NCBI GenBank assembly: GCA_947259185.1 | Contig: CAMYKT010000027.1 | Location: 1-23,899 of the forward strand | Direction: 5' to 3' | Source of the DNA: an uncultured Methanobacteriaceae archaeon | GTDB lineage: Archaea > Methanobacteriota > Methanobacteria > Methanobacteriales > Methanobacteriaceae | DNA length: 23,899 bases | Translations under genes and position numbers: made by a program | Shown here: positions 1 to 8,700 of the stretch, piece by piece | Position numbering within the stretch: the first letter of the stretch is position 1 | How the letters are laid out: every line of letters starts with the position of its first letter | Notes under the pieces: model-generated | What the model was told of the DNA's origin: nothing | The model's database searches: none | The model's input: the letters and a program-made list of their open reading frames with translations, nothing else

Positions 1-561
1 TCACTGGCTGGGGTCTTTGGTGGAGGATTACCTGGAAGAACCCCACAGTGCCATATCCTGCGACCAAAAAGAATTAGAAACCCTGGATATGACCTCTAAA
101 TTTAGTAAAAACACCCGGGATATCAGTGTGGATTTAATCTGTGATGGACCCCGCCACCTGCAAAAATATTTTAAGAATAAAAATTCCCAATCACTGCTAA
201 CAGATTTTAATATTCCTCCAAAAAAACTGGATATGCCTGCCCATCATCCTGTTCTGGATATGGACCTTAGCAGCAAGGACTTTGAGGTTCTGGAAAAAGC
301 CTGGCAAATTCAGCCGGAAAATTATGAAGAATTGATAATGTTACAGGGTATGGGACCTAAAAAAATAAGGGCCCTGGCTCTTATTTCTGATTTGATATAT
401 AGAGAACCAGAGGCAAGGATGGTTTTCCCTACCCGGTAGATAGAAAAACTTATGATAATTCCATCCAGACTCTCCAGGATGCACTGGACAATAGTAAATT
501 AGATTCTAAAATCAGATTAAATGCCTTAAAACGTTTGGATGATTTTTTGAAGGTTAACTAA
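1..561 (+). pseudogene. DUF763 family gene, 3' part, broken by internal deletion/frameshift
   Basis: The 5' end lies outside the window. The open frame entering at base 2 reads HWLGSLVEDYLEEPHS and continues with a helix-hairpin-helix-like LQGMGPKKIRALALISDLIY, both typical of the C-terminal half of DUF763 proteins, which have no firmly assigned function. After YREP (about base 409) the frame runs into a TAG at 437-439. From base 412 another forward frame continues the family: GKDGFPYPVDRKTYD and then a Lys/Leu-rich tail ending at TAA 559-561. From memory, the family has about 13 residues between these parts (a WxDPxKYSFAHG-like stretch). They are missing here, which fits a deletion of roughly 37-43 bases whose length is 1 modulo 3. 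The product would lack the conserved C-terminus. An assembly fault is possible but less likely than for a homopolymer slip. Family assignment is fairly sure; the exact deletion length is inferred. Confidence 0.75.
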
Positions 562-579
562 AATCCATTTAAATTCAGA

Positions 580-588
580 TTTTTTTTT
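580..588 (+). terminator. Oligo-T transcription stop after the DUF763 gene
   Basis: A run of nine T residues lies about 20 bases after the DUF763 stop codon and is followed by a second T-rich stretch (about 593-598). Oligo-T runs are the usual intrinsic termination signal of archaeal RNA polymerase. No hairpin precedes it, and none is needed in archaea. Confidence 0.4.
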
Positions 589-672
589 ACTAATTTTTAA
601 TTTGACTAAAAAGAGATAGAACTAATCTTATTATCATCTACCCGGTGTAAAATAAAAAAAGTATTATTAATT

Positions 673-732
673 TACCACTCCTTACTGCTATGAAGCAGTA
701 ATTCCTTAGATAACTATCCTATTAAAGTGGTA
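673..732. repeat. Nested inverted repeat (possible structured RNA or operator)
   Basis: An inner perfect hairpin has arms TTACTGCT (682-689) and AGCAGTAA (694-701) around the loop ATGA. It lies inside an outer pair TACCACT (673-679) and AGTGGTA (726-732). An 8-bp perfect stem with a tetraloop inside a second 7-bp stem is uncommon in otherwise low-complexity AT-rich DNA. It sits about 215 bases before the chelatase gene, so it could be part of a leader RNA, a small RNA, or a binding site. No known riboswitch class was recognised. Confidence 0.4.
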
Positions 733-947
733 TTTTACTGCCCTATTATTAACTGTTTTATATATTAACGTACTGAAAGTATTAATTTTTTGAATCATTA
801 TTACTGTGGAATCATGTTTCATTTGATTTGTAATAATAATTGAGATGGAGAAAATATTATATAGAGTATTACTTTAAATTTACTTCAAATTAGAAAAACA
901 GTGATTAAAGTTGCTTAGCATTAGTTTAGGTAAAAAAGGTGATATCG

Positions 948-2741
948 ATGCATCACAAATTTGTAATATTCCCCTTTACAGCCCTGGTGGGGCAGGATTC
1001 GTTTAAAAAAGCGTTACTTATTAATGCAGTTGATCCGGGTATTGGGGGAGTTCTCATAAAAGGAGATAAAGGTACTGGAAAGTCTACTGCTGTTAGATCT
1101 CTATCTCATCTTTTACCTTCCCTGGAAGTAGTCTCGGAATGCCCCTTTAACTGCCATCCCCGGGAATTAAAATTGATGTGTCCTGATTGTCAGGAAAAAC
1201 ACAAAAAAAATGGAAAACTCCCTTCACAGAAAAAACCCATGGAAATTATTGATTTACCCATATCGGCCACAGAAGACATGGTAATTGGCAGTATAAATAT
1301 TAAAAAAGTCCTGGAAGAGGGTAATAAAGCATTAGAACCGGGTATTCTTGCACGGGCTAATCGTAACATACTCTACATTGATGAAGTTAACCTGCTGGAT
1401 GAACACCTGGTTAATGTTTTACTGGATTCAGCAGCCATGGGGGTAAATATCGTGGAAAGGGAAGGAATATCCATCCACCACCCATCCCGCTTCATACTGG
1501 GGGGAACCATGAACCCGGAAGAAGGAGAGCTAAGACCTCAAATCCTGGATCGTTTTGGTCTGAGTGTTGATATCCAGGCTCTCAACACCAAAAAAGAACG
1601 CCTTAAAATCATGGAGTATCGCCGAGAATTTGATACAGACCCCTGGTTATTTGAAAATAGGTTCCTTAAAAAGCAAAAAAAACTAGAAGAGCAAATTATC
1701 CAGGCCAAAGAGCAATTACCCTTGGTTAAGATTTCAGAAGATATGCTGGAGATGATCGTGGATATAACCACGGGGCTGGGAATTAAGACCCATCGGGCAG
1801 ATATTGTTATGGAAAAAACATCCCGGGCACTGGCGGCCCTGGATGGTAGAAAGGATGTCACAGCTGAAGATGTAAAAGAAGCAGCTATAATGGCCCTTAA
1901 ACACCGGATGAAGCAACTACCTTTCGAAAAAGAAGAGGAACTAAATCTTAAAACCCTGGAGCAGATTATCCAGCAGCAAAATCACCAAAAAGAAGAAATT
2001 TTCGATTTCGAGAAGAAAAAAAGGATAAAAAAAGATATTAACCAAAAAAAAGCCTTCAGCGCCATTCAAGGAAAAAGTAACACTCCGGTAGTGGGAGATA
2101 GGGGTAAATACATTAAAGCCCGGGAAAACTCAAAGCCCACCAGTGTGGCCATTGATGCCACCATTAAAAAAGCCATAAGAGAAAATGGCAAACTGGAGGT
2201 TCTACCAGAACACTTAATGGAAAAGGTCAGGGTTTCCCGGGGTGATGCCCTTTATTTGATTCTACTGGATTCATCATCATCCATGGGATTGGAGAAAAAA
2301 ATTAGACTGGCCAAATCCCTTTCCTGGTTACTACTCAAGGAATCATATGAAAAGAAAAATAAGATAGCCCTCATGGCCTTCCGGGGTGATGAAGCACAAC
2401 TATTATCAGCACCCACCCGGGATGTACAGCGTATTGAAGAGGCCCTGGAAAAACTACCTACCGGAGGTAAAACTCCCTTAACTCCAGCTATTTACCAGGC
2501 TCTGGAAATACTCCAGGATGAAAAAAATGTTACACCTACCCTGGTGGTGATTTCTGATGGTCGCTGTAATGTCTTCATGGAATCCAACCTGGAAGAGGAC
2601 CTGAGAAAGCTCTCACAATTTAATAAAAACATTAATATGGTATTTGTCAATGCTGAAACCAAAAACCGAAGTATGGGCATCCTGGAGGAAGTGGCAGATT
2701 GCTTCCTGTCACCCTGCTTCTATCTGGAGGAAATAATATGA
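948..2741 (+). CDS. Magnesium/cobalt chelatase motor, fused ChlI (AAA+) and ChlD (VWA) subunits
   Basis: The protein supplies ATP-driven force for metal insertion into a tetrapyrrole by a large CobN/ChlH-type subunit; the partner is probably the 1193-residue protein at 5714-9295. The AAA+ part (about residues 5-330) has Walker A GDKGTGKST (39-47), Walker B ILYIDE (141-146) and the ChlI sequence GTMNPEEGELRPQILDRFG. A four-cysteine insert (C65, C69, C78, C81) after Walker A may bind zinc and is common in archaeal members. A charged Lys/Glu/Gln linker (about 330-400) leads to a von Willebrand A domain with the metal-dependent adhesion motif DSSSSMG (441-447). The start chosen is ATG 948, because AGGTGAT (937-943) lies five bases before it; an in-frame GTG at 939 falls inside that site. 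The stop overlaps the next gene's start (ATGA). All length and motif criteria fit a functional protein. The metal is not determined by sequence. Confidence 0.9.
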   Translation: MHHKFVIFPFTALVGQDSFKKALLINAVDPGIGGVLIKGDKGTGKSTAVRSLSHLLPSLEVVSECPFNCHPRELKLMCPDCQEKHKKNGKLPSQKKPMEIIDLPISATEDMVIGSINIKKVLEEGNKALEPGILARANRNILYIDEVNLLDEHLVNVLLDSAAMGVNIVEREGISIHHPSRFILGGTMNPEEGELRPQILDRFGLSVDIQALNTKKERLKIMEYRREFDTDPWLFENRFLKKQKKLEEQIIQAKEQLPLVKISEDMLEMIVDITTGLGIKTHRADIVMEKTSRALAALDGRKDVTAEDVKEAAIMALKHRMKQLPFEKEEELNLKTLEQIIQQQNHQKEEIFDFEKKKRIKKDINQKKAFSAIQGKSNTPVVGDRGKYIKARENSKPTSVAIDATIKKAIRENGKLEVLPEHLMEKVRVSRGDALYLILLDSSSSMGLEKKIRLAKSLSWLLLKESYEKKNKIALMAFRGDEAQLLSAPTRDVQRIEEALEKLPTGGKTPLTPAIYQALEILQDEKNVTPTLVVISDGRCNVFMESNLEEDLRKLSQFNKNINMVFVNAETKNRSMGILEEVADCFLSPCFYLEEII

Positions 2742-3295
2742 ATAAAAATTCAACTGGAAGATTCACCACAAGAGACCTTTCTTTTATTGGAATAATCATA
2801 GCTTTAATGTATATCGTGCAAACCATAACAATTCTGGGGATATCTGCCCTTACACCTATTGATCCTTTAAAATCAATTGTATCTGCCTTTTTTGTATCCA
2901 TAGTTATTGCCATTGGTCTTTCTAAAGTAAAAAAGATTGGAACTTTCACCATTATAGGATTAATAAATGGTATCATCTGTGGATTTATCTTACCTGCATT
3001 TTTACCCTTACTTCCAGCCACACTACTGGGGGGAATAGCTGCCGATGGATTCACAAAAATATTCTTTGGAGAATATGGAAGCCGAAATTCACTCTTAGGA
3101 GCATGTGGTGTGGGTAAATTTATTGAAACCCTGGTTATCTTAACTTTTCCCTTCATCCTGGGTTTTTCAACCAATATCCTCAGCCCCATGATTATTATTG
3201 TATCGGCAGTTATAGTAGCTTTACTGGGTGCCGGGGGAGGATTTATTGGGTACCGGATATCAGTGGAACTTAAAAAAGCGGGGGCGATGGAATAA
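2738..3295 (+). CDS. ECF transporter substrate-binding membrane protein (S component, MptD/Trep_Strep-like)
   Basis: This 185-residue integral membrane protein has about five to six hydrophobic segments, starting with FIGIIIALMYIVQTITILG and ending with a Gly-rich helix (ALLGAGGGFIGYRI). Size and pattern are those of S components of energy-coupling factor importers, which define the substrate. The N-terminal TTRDLSFIGIIIALMYIV and the central NGIICGFILPAFLPLLPATLLGGIAADG fit the MptD (Trep_Strep) family best, whose substrate is not established; this subfamily call is from memory. ATG 2738 overlaps the stop of the chelatase gene by four bases and is preceded by GGAGG (2726-2730), so translation is coupled. 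Neighbouring T and A genes complete the importer. Its place between two chelatase subunits suggests a metal or a tetrapyrrole/cobamide-related substrate, as an inference only. Confidence 0.8.
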   Translation: MNKNSTGRFTTRDLSFIGIIIALMYIVQTITILGISALTPIDPLKSIVSAFFVSIVIAIGLSKVKKIGTFTIIGLINGIICGFILPAFLPLLPATLLGGIAADGFTKIFFGEYGSRNSLLGACGVGKFIETLVILTFPFILGFSTNILSPMIIIVSAVIVALLGAGGGFIGYRISVELKKAGAME

Positions 3296-3324
3296 ACCTA
3301 CTATCCACCATCTTTTCTCCTTTT

Positions 3325-4062
3325 ATGGGAGAGTTTGACTCAGACTATTCACTGATTCACCGGTTGGATCCCCGGACTAAACTGATACTGGTGGTGGCCA
3401 TTACCCTGATGTGTACCATAATTAACAACATATTCCTTCTTTTAAGTATAGGAGCAGGACTTATCATTTTACTGACTTTTTCTAAAACCTTAAAAAGGGT
3501 ATCTGCCTTGTTGGGATTTTTTTTAATATTTGCAGCAGCAGCCATATCCCTTACCGCCATTATAACCAGGGATATTAATTATGCTCTGGAATATTTCAGT
3601 CCCTTTTTGGCCCGATTTTTTATTATCATCTGTGCCGGTTTATTGTTTGCCTTTACCACCCCACCCCAAAGATTTGCCCAGTCACTGCAGCAGATGAGGA
3701 TACCCACTTCCATCACCTTCACCCTGGGCATAACCCTGCGCTATATACCCACCCTGGCCCGGGAAGCAGAATCAATATTCCAATCCCTTAAATTAAGAGG
3801 GGTTCATTTGAGTAAATGGGACTATATCCGAAGACCATCCATGATTTATCGCGGGATAATCATTCCCCTCATAATTCGTAGTATTAAACTATCGGATGAA
3901 ATAGCCATAGCCGCTGAATCCAGAGCTTTTAAAAGTAATAAATCACGTAGCAGCCTTAAAAAATTAACTATAGGAAAAAACGATGTTCTATTTTTAGGAA
4001 TTATGATAATAACCATGGGTTTAGTCTTTTATCTGGATAATAACCCTGTTTTTCCTTTCTAA
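3325..4062 (+). CDS. ecfT: ECF transporter transmembrane coupling protein (T component, EcfT/CbiQ family)
   Basis: EcfT couples ATP hydrolysis by the A subunits to movement of the S component. The protein (245 residues) opens with YSLIHRLDPRTKLIL, the signature start of EcfT/CbiQ proteins, followed by four to six transmembrane segments. Two short Arg-containing coupling motifs appear near LKLRGVHLS and AAESRAFKSN, corresponding to the paired Ala-Arg-Gly elements that contact the ATPases. The ATG at 3325 gives the normal family N-terminus, but no Shine-Dalgarno sequence precedes it (the upstream bases are pyrimidine-rich). The frame is open back to 3274 without any ATG, GTG or TTG, so the start is either this ATG by re-initiation after the S gene (29-base gap) or an unusual codon such as the ATA at 3292. 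Function is clear; the exact start is not. Confidence 0.88.
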   Translation: MGEFDSDYSLIHRLDPRTKLILVVAITLMCTIINNIFLLLSIGAGLIILLTFSKTLKRVSALLGFFLIFAAAAISLTAIITRDINYALEYFSPFLARFFIIICAGLLFAFTTPPQRFAQSLQQMRIPTSITFTLGITLRYIPTLAREAESIFQSLKLRGVHLSKWDYIRRPSMIYRGIIIPLIIRSIKLSDEIAIAAESRAFKSNKSRSSLKKLTIGKNDVLFLGIMIITMGLVFYLDNNPVFPF

Positions 4063-4135
4063 CCAGTTAATATTGAATTAAAATATAGCTGATATTGATA
4101 CCTATTAAAAATTAAAGCATACTAAGTTGATATTC

Positions 4136-5617
4136 ATGACTAACCCTGCCCTGCAAATTACCAATCTAAATTTCAAATACCCTCATCAGGAAAATTTTGC
4201 CCTTAAAAACATAAATTTAACCATTAAAAGGGGTGAGTTTGTATTTTTAACTGGTAAGAGTGGTTGTGGTAAATCCACCCTGGCCCGCTGTCTTAATGGA
4301 ACCCTACCCCAAATTTTAGGGGGTGAAATAGATGGAAAAATCCAGGTTTTAGATAAAAATACCAGGGAAAACTCAGTAAGTGATCTAGCTCAAAATTTAG
4401 GATTCATTTTTCAAAATCCAGAGTCCCAGTTTTTCACGGTCAAGGTGGAAGATGAAGTGGCTTTTGGGCCGGAAAATTTAGGATGGGAAAGTAATAAAAT
4501 ATCTAAAAATGTGGATGAGGCCTTAAATGCAGTGGATATGCTGGAAAATAGGGATATGAATGTTTTCAATTTATCAGAAGGTCAAAAACAGCGGATTGCT
4601 GTGGCGGCCAATCTTTCACTCCAACCAGAGATTCTGGTAATGGATGAACCCACCTCTAACCTGGATCCACCAGGGGCCTACAAATTATTTGAAATATTAA
4701 AACGATTGAAAAATCAGAAAAAAACCATAATACTTATTGATCACCGTACCCACCATGCCCTGCCCCTGGCCGATAGGGTGCTTATCATGGATAAGGGTAA
4801 GATCATAAAAGATGATGAACCAGAAATCCTCTATGATGCTCACACCCGGGAGTCCTATGGTATTCGCAATCCCCGGGTGCTGGATGAAAACTACCAGGCT
4901 CCAGAATATCAGATTGTAAAACAGAATCCTGTTTTAGATATTTCCCGACTTTCTTATAGTTATGATAATGGTTTTTCCATTCAGGATATTAATCTGCAGA
5001 TATATCCGGGAGAAGTGGTGGGACTGGTAGGTTCCAATGGATCCGGTAAAACCACTCTGGCTAAAGTGCTCTCCGGTATATTAAAACCACAAAAAGGAAC
5101 CCTGAACTGGGAAAGGGAAGATTCTACCTTTAAAGTGGGTATGGTATTCCAGAACCCGGATCATCAGCTATTCATGGATTCAGTTTATAATGAATTGAAT
5201 TTTGGTTTAGAGGAAGTTCCAGGAGCACAACTTAATATTGGCCCGGTTTTAAAATCCATGAACCTGGAAAAACTGCAAAAACGCCATCCCCATTCCCTTA
5301 GTGGGGGAGAAAAACAAAGAACCCTGATTTCTGCATTTCTGGTTCGGGAACCCCATCTACTGATTATGGATGAACCCACCACAGGTATGGATTACTATCA
5401 TATGCAAAGACTGGTTTATGAGATTAAAAGACTAAAAAAACGTAATATGGGGATTATGATTATCTCCCATGATCTGGAGTTCTTGCAGCAGACCACCCAG
5501 AGGGTCATTATTTTATCCCAGGGAAAAATAATCCAGGAAGGGCCCACCGGGGATATTCTAAGTCAGGATAAACTGGATACTTGCTTTGAAGGTTACCAGT
5601 CCTTATCCATTAAATAG
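4136..5617 (+). CDS. ECF transporter ATPase, two ABC domains fused (EcfA-EcfA')
   Basis: This single 493-residue protein carries both nucleotide-binding domains of an ECF importer. The first half has Walker A GKSGCGKST (40-48), Q-loop FQNPESQFF, signature LSEGQKQR and Walker B/D-loop VMDEPTSNLDP. The second half has Walker A GSNGSGKTT (from about 299), FQNPDHQLF, LSGGEKQR and IMDEPTTGMDY. The Q-loop pattern FQNP(E/D)xQ is characteristic of ECF and cobalt/nickel ATPases. ATG 4136 is preferred over the TTG at 4127; the site before it, GTTGAT, is a weak Shine-Dalgarno. A 73-base gap separates it from ecfT and 96 bases from the CobN gene. It ends with TAG, which shows that amber is an ordinary stop in this genome. 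Both active sites look complete. In the second half, Tyr replaces the usual D-loop Pro after the Asp. Confidence 0.92.
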   Translation: MTNPALQITNLNFKYPHQENFALKNINLTIKRGEFVFLTGKSGCGKSTLARCLNGTLPQILGGEIDGKIQVLDKNTRENSVSDLAQNLGFIFQNPESQFFTVKVEDEVAFGPENLGWESNKISKNVDEALNAVDMLENRDMNVFNLSEGQKQRIAVAANLSLQPEILVMDEPTSNLDPPGAYKLFEILKRLKNQKKTIILIDHRTHHALPLADRVLIMDKGKIIKDDEPEILYDAHTRESYGIRNPRVLDENYQAPEYQIVKQNPVLDISRLSYSYDNGFSIQDINLQIYPGEVVGLVGSNGSGKTTLAKVLSGILKPQKGTLNWEREDSTFKVGMVFQNPDHQLFMDSVYNELNFGLEEVPGAQLNIGPVLKSMNLEKLQKRHPHSLSGGEKQRTLISAFLVREPHLLIMDEPTTGMDYYHMQRLVYEIKRLKKRNMGIMIISHDLEFLQQTTQRVIILSQGKIIQEGPTGDILSQDKLDTCFEGYQSLSIK

Positions 5618-5713
5618 AAAAAGTGGATGACGATTTTAAATATAAATAAACTAAATGATGATTTTATGGTTAATAGGATAATTAATGATTGATCTTTAAA
5701 GAGGTTTTTTGAA

Positions 5714-8700
5714 ATGATAAAAGTACTGGCCATTACCACCATTACCAATACACTTTCCCTGAGAGATGCCCTGGATAAAATTAAAAGAGAATATGGTAAC
5801 CTTATTTTTCTTAAAAAAATTTATTTAGAAGATTATGAAGACCCCCAGGTATCTTTAGATTCTTTAAAAGAAGATATCGGAATGTCAGATATCATACTTG
5901 TTGATATCCGGGGTGATGAACGTATTGGAAGAGAATTAATCCAGGTATTGGATAATAAACCTAAAACAGTGGTAACTCTGGTCTGGGGAAACCCTCTTAT
6001 TATGAACTTAACCCGCCTGGGTAACTTATCTCTACAAACTCTAAGTACAAGATTTCAGGAGAATTCCCTGGATCTGGAGTCCATGGTAAGGAGTAATAAG
6101 TTACAAAAAATCCTGGACTGTGCTGGTGATGATTTAAGAAGGGATATAAAAAACTGGTTTAAAATCCGGGAATATTATGGCCAGAATGATGCAGAAAACT
6201 TGAAAAATATGCTACTATTTCTCTTAAGAGAATATGCAGATATGGACCAAATAAAAAAGGTGGAACCTCCCCAGGAAATGCCTGAATATGGTTTATATCT
6301 TCCTTACAGAGGAATCTATACGGATTTAGATGATTATAAAAAGGCATCACTTTTCAATATGGATCAACCCACCATAGGAGTTCTATTTTATGGGGGGATG
6401 CATTTTGATGATACCCGGCCTATGGCAGAGGCCTTGTATGAAAAATTAAGGGATGAATGTAATCTGATTATAGCATTTTCCCAGGTAGAGCACAACCTGC
6501 AGGTATTAAATGATTACCTATCTGATATAGATCTTTTTGTTAATTTACAGTACTTCCAGCTAAATGGAGGCCCCATGGGGGGAGATCCTGCTCCCACCCA
6601 CGAGTTTTTCCATAAAAATAATATTCCTTATTTGATATCCCTGCGGGGCTATGAAACTGATATAGAGAAATGGTCAAAGAGGGAGGAAACTCTCAATCCC
6701 ATGGAGATTATTCTGGGGGTGACCTTACCTGAGTTAGATGGAGGTATTGAACCGGTATTTACTTCTGCTTTGGAGACACTCCAGGAAGAGGAAATGGGTA
6801 CCATAAAGGTGGTATCGGTCATTGAAGAAAGGATAGATAAACTTGCCCGGCGTATAATTAACTGGATTAAACTAAAAAACAAGAAGAACTCCTCAAAAAA
6901 AGTGGCCCTTTTAACCTATAATTATCCGCCTGGAGAAGAAAACCTGGCCAGTTCTGGTTATCTGGATGTATTTGAAAGCCTGGAAATTTTCCTGAAAAAA
7001 CTAAAAAATAGGAATTATCATATAGAGATACCTCCATCTAACCTTAAAGACCTTTTCCTGGAGGAAGGTATTCTTAACAGCCCCCAATATAGTTCTAAAA
7101 GAGGTATACAGATACCGGTGGATGATTATAGGGAATGGTTCCAGAAGCTACCTCTGGAAATTCAAAAGGAGGTTATAAGTTCCTGGGGTGAAGTACCAGG
7201 GGATTTAATGGTGGAGGGTGATTACTTTCTTATTCCAGGGGTGGAACTGGGAAACATCTTTTTAGGAGTACAGCCCACCCGGGGGGTGCATGAAGACCCG
7301 GAAAATGCTTATCATGATAAAGAATTGCCTCCCCATCATCAGTATCTGGCCTTTTATTATTATTTGGAAAAGGTATTCCAGGCCGATGCAGTACTGCATT
7401 TTGGTATGCACGGCACCCTGGAATTTACACCCGGTAAAGAAGTGGGAATGTCCTCCCGATGTTACCCGGATATATTAATTGGTAAGTTGCCTAATATCTA
7501 CTATTACTGGGTGGGTAATACCTCGGAGTCCACCATAGCTAAAAGGAGATCCTATGCACTTTGTGTTTCCCATGCCTCCCCTCCCATGAAAAGTTCTCAA
7601 ATATATGAGGACTATCTTTTACTGGAGGATCTTTTAAGCCAGTACCGTGAATCACCTCAGGAATTAACCCTTCAGCTGATTATGGAAAAGGCAGAAGATT
7701 TGAATTTAGAGAATGATGTGGATTCCATCAGCCAGGAATTATACCGGATGAAAAGAAGACTGATTCCTATGGGGCTGCATATACTGGATAAAACACCACC
7801 AAAAAAGGATATGGTGGATTACCTTTTGGGGGTGTTACGTATTGACCGGGAATACCCTTCGGTGTTGAAGCTTCTTTCCAGCCAAAAAAATCTGATCTGG
7901 GAAAATATTAAGGACACCTCCGCCGGAGAGGAAATAGAAGAAGAGGCCCGGAAAATCATCGGTGAAATACTGGATAAAAAGGAAATTAATCTGGAAGAAG
8001 GATACTCTTCTTATGTCCAGGATATAGCTTCCCAGGTGGAATTTAGTCAGGAAAGTGAAGCTCTCCTGAAAGCTCTGGAGGGTTCTTATATTATACCTGC
8101 CCGGGGTGGAGATCCGGTAAGGGACCCGGAAGTGTATCCTACTGGTAAATCAATGTATGCCTTTGATCCCAGACAGATACCTACTGTAGCTGCTGATACC
8201 CGGGGCAAGGCCACCGCTGAGATGCTTATTGATTCTTACTTTAAAAAACACGGCAGTTATCCCCGCAGTGTGGGTCTGGTTTTGTGGGGTTTTGAGACCC
8301 TGAAAACAGGTGGTGATACCATTTCCACCATACTCCATTTAATGGGGGTTAAAATAAAACATCAAAAGGGTGCCTGGATCAAGAAATTAGAAATTATACC
8401 TCTAAAAGAGCTGGGACGTCCCCGGATTGATGTTACCATTAATATTTGTGGCATATTCCGGGATACTCTGGGAACTCATATTGATTTAATTAACCGGGCC
8501 ATAAAACAGGTGGCCTCCTTAGAGGAAGACCCTGAATTCAATTACCTGCGAGGGCATTTTCTGGAAGAAGATGAAGATGAAATGGCCCTGGCCCGAATTT
8601 ATGGTCCTTCACCCTCTGAATATGCCACTTCACTACCTAACCTGGTGGAAAATAGTAGCTGGGAAGAAGAGCAGGAGCTGGTGGAAAGTTACTCCCATAG

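Larger units (their letters stand above)
562..947. other. Non-coding AT-rich spacer before the chelatase cluster
   Basis: This stretch of 386 bases has no credible reading frame on either strand. It holds an oligo-T terminator near its start and a nested inverted repeat at 673-732, listed separately. The sequence AGTATTA recurs at about 660, 776 and 864 but without a clear dyad. The promoter of the chelatase/ECF cluster must lie here. The last bases carry the ribosome binding site AGGTGAT of the ChlI-ChlD gene. Confidence 0.5.

Noticed and set aside
673..732. Cobalamin or nickel-cobalt riboswitch upstream of the chelatase genes
   Set aside because: The hairpins lack the conserved cores of these classes as I know them, and these riboswitches are essentially bacterial.
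2647..3189. A 180-codon minus-strand frame opposite the ECF S component
   Set aside because: It is the mirror of a hydrophobic gene with biased codons, has no ribosome binding site, and the plus-strand gene is well supported by coupling and membrane topology.
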